64,000 nt of DNA from the NCBI RefSeq assembly GCF_000373645.1, contig NZ_KB892002.1, positions 186,001 to 250,000 on the forward strand. The letters run 5' to 3'. The DNA is from Streptomyces sp. ATexAB-D23. GTDB taxonomy: Bacteria; Actinomycetota; Actinomycetes; Streptomycetales; Streptomycetaceae. Below the pieces are notes generated by a model, which saw only the letters and a program-made list of their open reading frames with translations, was not told the DNA's origin and ran no database searches. Made by a program: the position numbers and the translations under genes. Shown piece after piece: positions 1 through 9,463 of this stretch; the first letter of the stretch is position 1, and each line of letters opens with the position of its first letter.

Positions 1-1783
<1,783 letters not shown>

Positions 1784-1914
1784 GCGAGCCAGCCTCTCAC
1801 AGCGCCTGGCCGGGGCACGGGGACCGCACGGACGCGGGTGCCTCGTGACCGTAGGACAGTAGGCTGAGCCCGAAGAGTTCCGGAACTGCTCAGGCTCCTC
1901 GAAGGAGGTACCCC

Positions 1915-2481
1915 ATGACGGCCGAGATGGTGGCACCCGCGTGGATGCACACGCAGATCAGCGCGGAACAGTACGACTCCTGGTCCGACGAGCAGTGCGC
2001 TGGCATCGAGATCGTGGACGGGATGGTCGTCGTGAGCCCGAGCGCCTCCAAGCGGCACAATCGGCTGGCCCGCCTCCTGGCCAACGCCTTGGACACCGCC
2101 GCGGGCCCGGACTGGAACGCCGACACGGATTTCGACGTCCGCTTGCAGGACGTCCCCCTCACCAACCGCCGCCCTGACGTCACCGTCTACCGGGCGGAGA
2201 CCATCGACCTCACACCCACCCGCCCCGAGCACGTCCTCCTGGTCGTCGAGGTCGTATCCCCAGGGTCAGAAACCACAGACCGGATCGTGAAGGTCGACCA
2301 GTACGCCAAGGCCGGCATTCCCTTCTACTGGCGCATCGAGCAGGCCGCCACTGGCGTTCCGATCGTCTACACCTACGTCCTCGACCCCGCCAACAAGTCC
2401 TACCGGGACGGCGAGATCTTCACCGGCACCGTGAAAGCCACCGCCCCGTTCTCCGTCACGGCCGACCTTGGGGCCCTGTAA
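1915..2481 (+). CDS. Uma2 family endonuclease-fold protein (DUF820)
   Basis: A 188-residue protein of the Uma2/DUF820 family, which has the PD-(D/E)XK nuclease fold and is abundant in Streptomyces and cyanobacteria. Its biological substrate is unknown. The putative catalytic set is visible: Asp88 in RRPDV, Glu112 in VEVVSPGS and Lys126 in KVDQYAKAG, followed by the typical FYWRIE strand. A strong GAAGGAGG Shine-Dalgarno precedes the ATG. It is a single gene, divergent from the YyaL-type gene, and it sits at the left edge of an accessory island. It may be a mobile-element-associated nuclease, but no target or partner can be read from the sequence. Confidence 0.9.
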   Translation: MTAEMVAPAWMHTQISAEQYDSWSDEQCAGIEIVDGMVVVSPSASKRHNRLARLLANALDTAAGPDWNADTDFDVRLQDVPLTNRRPDVTVYRAETIDLTPTRPEHVLLVVEVVSPGSETTDRIVKVDQYAKAGIPFYWRIEQAATGVPIVYTYVLDPANKSYRDGEIFTGTVKATAPFSVTADLGAL

Positions 2482-2704
2482 GCAACAAGGAATCGCCCGC
2501 ACCCTCGACGCCTCCGACGTCCTGTGGACTAAGACCTGTCCGCCACCGGGGCCTCTGGGCGGCGGCCCCCAGCTCGGCCTGGACCCGTCGTAGGCGGTCC
2601 GGGGGGTGCAGAGCTTCAACCAGATGCCGACCTGCACGTTCTCGCCGGGGCCGAGCCGCATGGTGAGCCGCCCCCGCTTCATGCCCGTCACCCTGATGGC
2701 GTCG

Positions 2705-3664
2705 TCAGCGGATCACTACGTCGTGGTGATCGCTGGCGACGACCTTGCCGTTCTTGACGATCCACACCTCCACGTAATGCCGACCTCGATACATGGTGCG
2801 CTCATGGATCCGTGGTCCACGCCCGGGCGTGATCTGACCACGCAGTCCGTGGGCGCTCTCGGCGTCCGGTCCGTGGTTGCGGACCTTCCACCAGATCTCG
2901 TACGGCTGCGGGGCATCGGTAGTCACCGTGAAGTAGAGGTCCCGGCCCACGGGGGCAAAGCCGCTCCGGCGCAGGTCCACCGACCCGGTGCCGATGGGGT
3001 TCGCGACACGGGCCTCGATCCGGGCCCAGCGTCCGCCAGCCCACTGCACGCCCATCTCCTCGATGGACCTCTCCGATGGCGCCCGGGTGACCCCTTCCCT
3101 CGAGGTCGGCCGCCCGGCCTCGGCGAGGGAGGCCGACGCCGTGGCGCGTGCCCTGAACCCGTCGCCGAAGAGCTCCTGCCAGAGCTTGACGCTCTTGTCC
3201 TTGTCCTGTTCATCCAGGGCCGTACGCATCCGGGTCGCATACGACTGAATGTGCTTGGCGAAATTGGCGTACCGGTCCTGGTCCCAGCGGTGGTTAAAGC
3301 TGGTCTGTGGGCAACTCGGGTCGGCGATCACGGGCATTAGCGGGTTGAGGGCCAGCCACGCGGCGAGGTCCTCGATGAGGTGGACCAGAGTGGTGGGCAC
3401 GCCGCTGTAGCGGTTGCCCGTGTCGTAGACCTGGACCTGTTCGCCGAGCAAGGCGGTCAGGATCACCGAGGGGATGCGGAAGGTGTCCTTGGAGTCCCGC
3501 AGGTACTTCACCAGGCGAATCACCTTGCGCAGGTTGCCGCCGGTCAGCGAGTCCTTCTCCTTCATCCACGCGGTGTAGCCCTCGGGGTTGGTCTCCTCGA
3601 ACTGCTCTACCTCCGAGTTGACGATCACCTGCCGACCGCCAGGCAGAATGAGGTGGGGAAGGGA
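2705..3664 (-). pseudogene. 5'-truncated CBASS-type CD-NTase (SMODS remnant plus AGS-C sensor)
   Basis: About 320 codons of a cGAS/DncV-like nucleotidyltransferase that has lost its start. The upstream part of the remnant (LPGGRQVIVN, EETNPEGY, GGNLRKVIRLVKYLRD) is the C-terminal half of a SMODS nucleotidyltransferase. The last ~110 residues are a textbook Adenylyl/Guanylyl-and-SMODS C-terminal sensor domain (IWWKVRNHG, LRGQITPG, YRGRHYVEVWIVKNG). The N-terminal ~150 residues that carry the GS motif and the catalytic aspartates are absent: homology stops at about 3664, exactly where the IS3-family element begins. In intact CBASS systems such an enzyme makes a cyclic oligonucleotide that triggers an effector; no effector is next to it here. 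It cannot be catalytically active. Confidence 0.85.
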
Positions 3665-3727
3665 CTGCTGCACGGATAGGTGACACCTGACCTGGCTTGC
3701 TGAGAGGCGGCCTGGAAGGATGTCGCA

Positions 3728-4024
3728 GTGCCCAAGCCGTATCCGACGGAGTTCCGCGAGGACGTCGTGCGGGTGGCGCGCAATCGCGAGCCCGGCGTCA
3801 CGCTGGAACAGATCGCCGCCGACTTCGGCGTCCACCCGATCACGCTGTCGAAGTGGCTGCGCCGCGCCGACACCGACAAGGGCGGCGCCAAGCCCGCAAC
3901 GGCGTCGGGCGAGTCGGCCGAACTGCGCGAGGCCCGCAAGCACATCCGGCTCCTGGAGCAGGAGAACGAAGTGCTGCGGAGGGCTGCGGCGTATCTGTCG
4001 CAGGCGAACCTGCCGTCAAAATGA
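3728..4024 (+). CDS. IS3-family transposase OrfA (HTH protein)
   Basis: A 98-residue DNA-binding subunit of an IS3-family transposase. It has an N-terminal helix-turn-helix (YPTEFREDVVRVARN ... GVTLEQIAADFGVHPITLSKWLRR) and a C-terminal leucine-zipper-like helix (ELREARKHIRLLEQENEVLRRAAAYL) of the kind that mediates OrfA/OrfB oligomerisation. The start ATG at 3728 overlaps no upstream gene. The TGA overlaps the orfB ATG by four bases, the normal arrangement for translational coupling or frameshifting. The reading frame is intact, but the element cannot move because orfB is broken. Confidence 0.88.
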   Translation: MPKPYPTEFREDVVRVARNREPGVTLEQIAADFGVHPITLSKWLRRADTDKGGAKPATASGESAELREARKHIRLLEQENEVLRRAAAYLSQANLPSK

Positions 4025-4510
4025 TGTACCCGCTCGTCCGCGAGCTGGCCGCCGCCGCTGCCCCTGACCGGGTGGCGGTGACGTGCCGGGTGCTCAAGCT
4101 GGCCCGCCAGCCCTACTACCGGTTGCCGGCCTCACCGGTCACCGACACCGAACTCACCATCGCTCATGACCAGCAGCGTTGCGACGACCAGTTGAATCCG
4201 CCCCGGCGAGGGCAAGCTGTATCTGTGCGCGGTCAAGGACGTCTACTCGGGCCGCATCGTGGGCTACTCCATCGACGCCCGGATGAAGTCCAGCCTCGCC
4301 GTGAGGGCTCTTGAATCCGCGGTGGCCCGTCGGGGCCAGGTCGCTGGATGCATCGTTCATTCCGATCGCGGGTCGCAATTTCGCTCAGGAAATTCGTCGT
4401 CGTTCTCGCACGTCACAGCATGATCGGATCGATGGGCCGGGTCAGTGCCCGGCGAGACCCCCGTCGAGTACGAGACCATCATGACTCCACCCGCAGCCCT
4501 GGCTGCATAA
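4021..4510 (+). pseudogene. IS3-family transposase OrfB, internally deleted and frameshifted
   Basis: Remnants of the DDE integrase subunit. The N-terminal part (MMYPLVRELAAAAAPDRVAV ... VLKLARQPYYR) is in frame from 4021 and breaks at about 4190. The integrase core resumes in another frame with GEGKLYLCAVKDVYSGRIVG and VHSDRGSQFRS. A further shift follows before RKFV and HSMIGSMGRV, and after another deletion the canonical C-terminus TPVEYETIM reaches a TAA at 4510. About 80 residues between the HTH-like region and the first DDE Asp, and most of the C-terminal region, are missing. It is non-functional. Confidence 0.85.
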
Positions 4511-4574
4511 ACCCCGCTGTCACCCGATCATGCAGCAGCCCCATCTGGCTCCGGACCTGACGATCGGAGGCAGC

Positions 4575-4838
4575 TCAGCGACCACCCTCGGCAGGCCGCT
4601 GATGCCCGCACTGCACCAGGCTGCCACTCTTGTCGAAGACCTCGGCATCGTTCCCCGAGTTCACCCACACCGTGATGCCCTGATCGTGCACGACCACGTT
4701 GAACGGCGACTCCTCCGCCTCGGTCCCAGTCACCACCGTGAACTCCTCGCCAGGACGCATCCAGTGATCGGTTCCCCACGGCTCGACCCAAAGGCAGAGC
4801 ATGTTGCTGGTCTCGTTGCTCACGCTCGTCTTCGACAC
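4575..4838 (-). CDS. Small hypothetical protein
   Basis: An 87-residue protein I do not recognise. It starts with GTG at 4838, seven bases after an AGGT core in the sequence TAAGGTGCGAGC. It is acidic and tryptophan-containing (WVEPWGTDHWMRPGEEF, VVVHDQGITVWVNSG), without signal peptide or membrane segment. The alternating polar/hydrophobic pattern suggests a small beta-rich fold. It lies just right of the IS3-family element and could be part of the original island. It has no operon partner. Coding is supported by a plausible ribosome site and normal codon use, not by a named family. Confidence 0.55.
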   Translation of the reverse strand: MSKTSVSNETSNMLCLWVEPWGTDHWMRPGEEFTVVTGTEAEESPFNVVVHDQGITVWVNSGNDAEVFDKSGSLVQCGHQRPAEGGR

Positions 4839-4860
4839 GCTCGCACCTTAACCAGCAACA

Positions 4861-5817
4861 TGATCGGCCGGACAAGTCCTAGCGGGCTGACATCGCCGTC
4901 GGCGGCAATACAGGAGGGAACGGAAAGGAAGGCCGCCCCTTACAAGTCGAGCGGAGAAGCTCGTGTGATGATCCTGGCTGTGCGAGACAATGAAGAGGCA
5001 TCCCGCACAGCCATGTCGGTTCAAGCAGGGCTCAGGTGATGTGGTGATCGCCTTGCTGACCGCTCCAGGGCAGGAAAACCGCGTTGCGCCTTCGAGGCTA
5101 CGCAAGCAAGGGCACCCGGGCTCCCGTTCGGTCAAACCATGTCTGGCGAGGCCGTGCCGACCTCAGCGTGCACCGCTCCAGCGGCGCGCCAGCTTAGCTG
5201 CGGCAATACTCTCAGACGGTGGAACCTCGGCACCCGGGTTTCGTTCTTCCATCTGCGGAGATGTCCAACATCGACCTCAGAGCTCCCGCCATCTGGCGAG
5301 GCCGTCAGCGCCCATACAACAATTCTCCCCTGGGCGGCAGAGGCGCTCCGCGCGGCTGTGGGCCTGAGCGCCAGGAAGGGCAGTTGGCCAATCAGCTTTC
5401 CCCAGGCCGCGGGTCTGGCCCGCCCTTTGGGCCCCCTGGAGAGGGCACGGTCGACATCACCTGCGGCCAGCAACAGCTCCGTCCCCTTGACGCGGCTGGT
5501 GTTGGATGACTTGCCACATCCGTCAACCCGCGGTCCACTTGGACGCAGTATCGCCACATCCAGGTAGCCAACACCTCCTGAGTGTGTCGCCTGCGGCTCA
5601 GACAGACGCAAGGGCCGCGGACTACTGAGTTCGCGAGTTCACTCAAAGGATCATTAGCAAGTGCCGCGTGCCTGTTCACCGGCAAGCGCAGGTGTGTTCG
5701 CCCGGGGGCGAGTTACTCAGCATCCTTCACCATCTCCGTGAGCGCATTCAGCGTGGCCACCGGTCGGGTAACGGCGCTGAGGCCGCAACGCACGAGACAC
5801 CCGTGCCGTTGAGGGGG
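4861..5817. other. Gene-poor stretch of the accessory island
   Basis: Nearly 1 kb in which I find no gene I can support. Open frames exist on both strands (for example minus 5132-5611 and plus 5139-5567), but they overlap each other, lack ribosome sites and match nothing I know. Codon bias is weaker than in neighbouring genes. The stretch between the small orphan gene and the IS5-family transposase is best read as decayed insertion-sequence or gene debris. The phrase TCTGGCGAGGCCGT occurs twice, near 5140 and 5292. Confidence 0.5.
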
Positions 5818-5818
5818 A

Positions 5819-6590
5819 TGTTCGAAGTCTCAACTCATCAGTGCAGGTACCTCGTTGGTTCCCTGTCCTGCCGCACTTGACTTGCCTCATGCGCTGGTCA
5901 AGTGGGTCACGATGCTCGTCGTCACCCGCGAGGGTGAACGCCGCTGCAAACTCCCGCCGCACCAAGGCGCGCTCGTCGCTCTGGTGTACCTGCGCAAGCA
6001 CGACATCCTGGCCCAGATCGCCGGGGCCTTCGGCGTATCGGTCGGCACCGCCCTCGCCTACACCACCGCGGGCATCGACCTCTTGGCCGACCAGTCCCCC
6101 GGCTTGCTGAAGGTCCTGCGTGAGACCGACCCGGAGTGCGTGCTGCTCGACGGGACGCTCGCCGAGTGCGACCGCCTGGGCGGCTACTCGCACAAGCACC
6201 GCCGCCACGGCATGAACGTGCAGGTCGCGACCGACCGGGCCGGCCAGATCCTGTGGATCTCACCGACGCTGCCCGGCCAGCGTCACGACCTGACCGCGGC
6301 CCGCACCCACCGGATCACCCGGATCTACGAACGCCAGGGCGTCCCCGTCCCCGCCGCCGCACCTACACGGGCGCCGGCCCATGGGTCACCACCGGACGCA
6401 GACGCCCACCCAACGGCCAGCTGACCCCAACAGATCGGACGGTCAACCGGGCACTGGCCACGTCCGAGCTCCCGTCGAACGCGGTATGGCACGACTCAAG
6501 TCCTGTCGAAGCTTCCGAAGATCACTATGCAGCCCGAACCGCATAACGTCAATCGCCAAAGCCGTCCCCACCCTGGAGAGGCAACGCTGA
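5819..6590 (+). pseudogene. IS5-family (DDE_Tnp_4 type) transposase, frameshifted
   Basis: Remnant of a one-ORF IS5-family transposase. An N-terminal HTH_Tnp_4 part ([35 protein letters not shown]) is followed by the DDE core ([47 protein letters not shown]). Around 6330-6360 the homology moves to another frame ([21 protein letters not shown]). Near 6460 it moves again (ERGMARLKSCRSFR, RITSIAKAVPTL), ending at the TGA at 6590. At least two frameshifts separate the catalytic Asp residues from the final Glu region, so the enzyme is dead. No intact start is visible; a TTG at 5855 is the first usable in-frame codon. I could not place its terminal repeats. Confidence 0.8.
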
Positions 6591-6827
6591 AAACGCTCAG
6601 TGCGGGCGCCTTGGCGCAGCGACGAGCGGGGCCGAAACAGGGTCGCCGTAGCACGCAAATGAAGACACGCCAGTCGGGCTGGCGCCTGCAGACCTTGCAT
6701 CAGTTCGAATCGAAACTTCGCCCGATCTTCTGCATCCGCCCGCTCGTTCACTTGTAAGACGATCGACGGGAGGTTTGAAATAGGTCACGCTTGGATATTT
6801 TGTGGACCATCACTATGGAGGCCGTAG

Positions 6828-7376
6828 ATGATTGCATCGATCGTCACATCTGGAGTCGGCGCTGTGATCGCGATCACGGTGTACTGGTTGAATCATCGAG
6901 GTGAAGTTCACAGATCCCTACGCAAGGAGCGAATCAACTGGGTAAGTAGCCAGCTAAAAGACCTCTACGGCCCACTCCTTGTGTTGGCGGAGACTAACGA
7001 ACGGGCATGGAGAGAATATCGCCGGGAATATTTCCCCCACAGAGACCCACTGCAGGGTCCGCCGGCGGAGTCCGGGTCGATTCGATGGCATGTATGGGTG
7101 GAGACAGTCTTCGCTCCGAGGGCCCAGCAGATAAGAGAACTCGTCACTGCGCGCGGAGACCTCATTATCGAAAGAGAGATGCCAGCAGTTGTTCTCGATT
7201 TCTGCGCTCACGCCGCAACCTACGATGCCCTATTGGCAGACTGGGACACCGTTGCCGTTAACGATTCCACGCTGATCCGTCACCCAGGAAGCAGCTTCCT
7301 GTCGTACGTGCGCGAGTCGTACGCCACACTGAAAAGCGAACAGGAAGAATTGCTGAAATCGAGCCGGGGTCAATGA
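6828..7376 (+). CDS. Membrane-anchored hypothetical protein, partner of TIR gene
   Basis: A 182-residue protein with one N-terminal membrane segment (about residues 3-21, IASIVTSGVGAVIAITVYW). A helical cytoplasmic part rich in charged residues follows (LRKERINWVSSQLKDLYGPL, LAETNERAWREYRREYFPHR). GGAG lies eight bases before the ATG at 6828. It ends 12-39 bases before the TIR-domain gene, depending on that gene's start, and on the same strand, so the two are probably co-transcribed. The region is clearly AT-richer, with more A/T-ending codons than the core genes, a sign of horizontal transfer. I do not recognise the family. A membrane-tethered sensor or anchor for the TIR protein is my inference from position only. 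Confidence 0.75.
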   Translation: MIASIVTSGVGAVIAITVYWLNHRGEVHRSLRKERINWVSSQLKDLYGPLLVLAETNERAWREYRREYFPHRDPLQGPPAESGSIRWHVWVETVFAPRAQQIRELVTARGDLIIEREMPAVVLDFCAHAATYDALLADWDTVAVNDSTLIRHPGSSFLSYVRESYATLKSEQEELLKSSRGQ

Positions 7377-7415
7377 GTCAGAAATTCAATGACAGCAATA
7401 GGGGGTAAATTATTC

Positions 7416-8282
7416 ATGAAGGTGTTCCTGAGTTGGTCCGGAGAGCGTTCCAGGAAGATTGCCGAGGCGCTAAGATCCTGGATTCCGGACGTCATCCAGG
7501 GGATTGATCCATGGGTCTCGAGCCAGGACATCGCCAAAGGAGGAAAAGGGATCGAGGAGATTACCCATGAACTTGCTGCGACGGACTTCGGAATTATCTG
7601 CGTAACCCCGGAGAACGAAGCATCAAGGTGGATTAACTTCGAGGCCGGGTCACTTGCCAAACAGTTTAAGATTGCACATGTCGCTCCATTTCTGATTGAC
7701 ATGAAAATCTCAGACCTAACCGGCCCTCTTTCCAAGTTTCAGGCAACCGTAGGAGAGAGTCGGGATGACGTCCGGAAGCTGATTAGCGACATGAACAAGG
7801 CATCAGCGGGGCGAATGGTGGCAGAGGATCGACTGGATCGAGCATTCGCGCATAATTGGCCGGGACTGGAACACGCAATCGGAGAAATCCGTCAGACTCC
7901 CCTGCCGGAGGGTGTGCAGCATCCAATCGAGCGGTCCGAGGCGGAAATGCTCGAAGAAATCCTCTTACTGGTTCGAAAGCAGGAATACCGCGGGACAAAC
8001 CTAGAGGGAAAGGCGAACCAAGCGGAGGAGAAGCTGTCACGCAGTCGGCGCATCAGCGAGGACGAGTTCATCCTGACCTCATTTGCGAAGGTTGGATGGC
8101 AGGTGACCGAGTCCTCGCGGGAAAAAAACGAGGTGCACATTACCGCACGACACCCGGAGGACAACAAAGCATTCTTGTCACGCGACTTCATTGACCGCAT
8201 CGCCAAGTCCTTGGAAAGACCCGTGCTCGTGATGAGCGCCTCAGGTAATACTCTGATCCGCAGCCGTTCCGATTTCCTTTAG
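7416..8282 (+). CDS. TIR-domain protein, putative NAD-cleaving or signalling effector
   Basis: An N-terminal TIR domain covers about residues 1-130: the first strand MKVFLSWSGERSRKIAEAL, then the WVSSQDIAKGGKGIEEI loop, then RWINFEAGSLAK with Glu76 at the position of the catalytic glutamate in bacterial NADase TIRs. Residues ~150-200 are helical, and a ~80-residue C-terminal domain of unknown type follows (EDEFILTSFAKVGWQV ... VLVMSASGNTLI). Bacterial TIR proteins commonly deplete NAD or make cyclic ADP-ribose signals in anti-phage defence. ATG 7416 is preferred because GGGGG lies ten bases upstream; an in-frame ATG at 7389 would add nine residues. It follows the membrane-protein gene, has AT-rich codon use, and its role as an immune effector is inference. 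Confidence 0.85.
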   Translation: MKVFLSWSGERSRKIAEALRSWIPDVIQGIDPWVSSQDIAKGGKGIEEITHELAATDFGIICVTPENEASRWINFEAGSLAKQFKIAHVAPFLIDMKISDLTGPLSKFQATVGESRDDVRKLISDMNKASAGRMVAEDRLDRAFAHNWPGLEHAIGEIRQTPLPEGVQHPIERSEAEMLEEILLLVRKQEYRGTNLEGKANQAEEKLSRSRRISEDEFILTSFAKVGWQVTESSREKNEVHITARHPEDNKAFLSRDFIDRIAKSLERPVLVMSASGNTLIRSRSDFL

Positions 8283-8299
8283 CGTGCCCACAATCGGCT

Positions 8300-9160
8300 T
8301 CACCGGTCAAACTTCGCCTCTACAGGAAACGGCATTCCCTCTGTTTTCTTAAAGCGCAGGTTCTCAAGTTTCTCTTCCCGAACCCAGGCGTTCCATGCCT
8401 TAATATAGATGGCTACTTGCTCCCGCATTGTATACCGACGCGCACGGCCCCTTCTCTTCACGTGAGGGACCTTGGTCAGGGCGAGCCGCGGGTCTCCAAC
8501 CTCCAGGTTCGCACCTGAGGTCAAGCCGTCGACCCAGCTAGCCACCTTAACTGCGGGGGCTGCTTCGGTCGTGACAAAATACCCCACTGCCGCGCCGGTC
8601 TGGCTCGCAAATACATGTTTGGAAAGGGCGCGCCCCGTGGCCACAGCTTCTCGATACATGTCACTGTCGTCAGTGTATGCCGCCAGAATGCGACCATTCG
8701 CGATTCGGGCCCTACTGCCACTCCACGACGAGTCCGGCATACTCTTAAAAAGAAGAACATGTCGAATTGTCGAGTGAAGCAATGGGAGATATTTTTCACC
8801 AGTAGATGAAAGTGTATCCACACCACTTCGGCGCTTCCCTGTATCAAGTACAGGGAACGCAGTTTTGGGAAGCCCCTCAAACACGTAAATCCACACTGGA
8901 ATCTCGGCCTTGATGATGGCATTCAAGCGGTGCTGGCCATCGAGAAGGCACCCTGTACTGAGAGGTCCATCGAGCGCAATCCCTTGATGTGTTAACTGCC
9001 ACTCCCCGCGGATAATCGCATCAGCCAGGAAATCTACTTGACCCCAGTCCAAGCGACGGTTGACCAAGGCCCGGGACAGCAGTTTTTCTGCCAACTCCGG
9101 ATCGACTAGCATGAGACGTGGTACCGGCGCACCTTGGGGGGTTCCATTATCGATGACCAT
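8300..9160 (-). CDS. DGQHR-motif protein (ParB/sulfiredoxin-like fold)
   Basis: A 286-residue protein with the features of the DGQHR/ParB-like family: VDPELAEKLL and VDFLADAIIRGEWQLTHQGI lead into LLDGQHRLNAIIKAEIPVWI, then FPVLDTGKRR. Relatives are frequent in phages, plasmids and defence islands; some are tied to DNA modification or nucleotide chemistry, but no activity is established here. The C-terminal half is helical and ends with MREQVAIYIKAWNAWVRE. It is convergent with the TIR gene, only 17 bases apart. The ATG at 9160 has only a poor AGG-type ribosome site, so a downstream start is possible. Codon use is less GC-biased than in the core genes, consistent with transfer. Confidence 0.78.
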   Translation of the reverse strand: MVIDNGTPQGAPVPRLMLVDPELAEKLLSRALVNRRLDWGQVDFLADAIIRGEWQLTHQGIALDGPLSTGCLLDGQHRLNAIIKAEIPVWIYVFEGLPKTAFPVLDTGKRRSGVDTLSSTGEKYLPLLHSTIRHVLLFKSMPDSSWSGSRARIANGRILAAYTDDSDMYREAVATGRALSKHVFASQTGAAVGYFVTTEAAPAVKVASWVDGLTSGANLEVGDPRLALTKVPHVKRRGRARRYTMREQVAIYIKAWNAWVREEKLENLRFKKTEGMPFPVEAKFDR

Positions 9161-9463
9161 CCTAAGATGATAAGGCCATTAGATACATAGCGTCACCAAA
9201 GAAGCATATCGATCACTTACGATTACTTGTGGCCAAATGTGAAAACATCATGGCCGAGTTCCGCACGCTGCAGACCAACGCCAGTATCTTGTGCCGCGCC
9301 ACCGCGCCCTTCCTCGTGACCGTTGGCCTGGCATCCGTCTGACTGCCTGGCCCTGGGGCCGATGAAAGCCGCTGATCGGCCGGGAGGCCGCAACCACCGC
9401 GGTGGTCCCCGACGTCACCCGGGGGAACGGATGAGATCCCCGAGTCTTCCTAGGGTGAGCGTC
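9161..9463. other. Intergenic junction between island and signalling cluster
   Basis: About 300 bases between the divergent DGQHR gene and the first kinase. The left part is AT-rich, the right part GC-rich. A 30-codon open frame from the ATG at 9251 has no ribosome site and no recognisable product. Promoters for both flanking genes should lie here, but I cannot name one. No tRNA or clear attachment repeat was found. Confidence 0.4.

Larger units (their letters stand above)
3665..4538 (+). mobile_element. Decayed IS3-family insertion sequence
   Basis: The element has imperfect terminal inverted repeats: CTGCTGCA-N7-GGTGACA-type arms at about 3665-3687 and 4516-4538 match at roughly 16 of 21 positions and give TG...CA-like ends. 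Inside are an intact orfA and a broken orfB. At about 0.87 kb it is shorter than the usual 1.2-1.4 kb because orfB has internal deletions. I see no clear flanking direct repeat. It abuts the 5' truncation of the CD-NTase remnant. The boundaries are my estimate from the repeats. Confidence 0.75.

Noticed and set aside
2705..3943. 412-residue intact CD-NTase starting inside the IS element
   Set aside because: The first ~90 residues of that frame are antisense to IS3 orfA and not related to nucleotidyltransferases; catalytic residues are absent.
5132..5611. 159-residue minus-strand frame in the gene-poor stretch
   Set aside because: No ribosome site, overlaps a plus-strand frame of equal quality, no recognisable family; kept only as an open question.
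9251..9343. 30-codon frame before kinase 1
   Set aside because: No ribosome site and no known product; probably chance.
9161..9463. tRNA or attachment site at the island edge
   Set aside because: No cloverleaf-like sequence or flanking direct repeat could be found.
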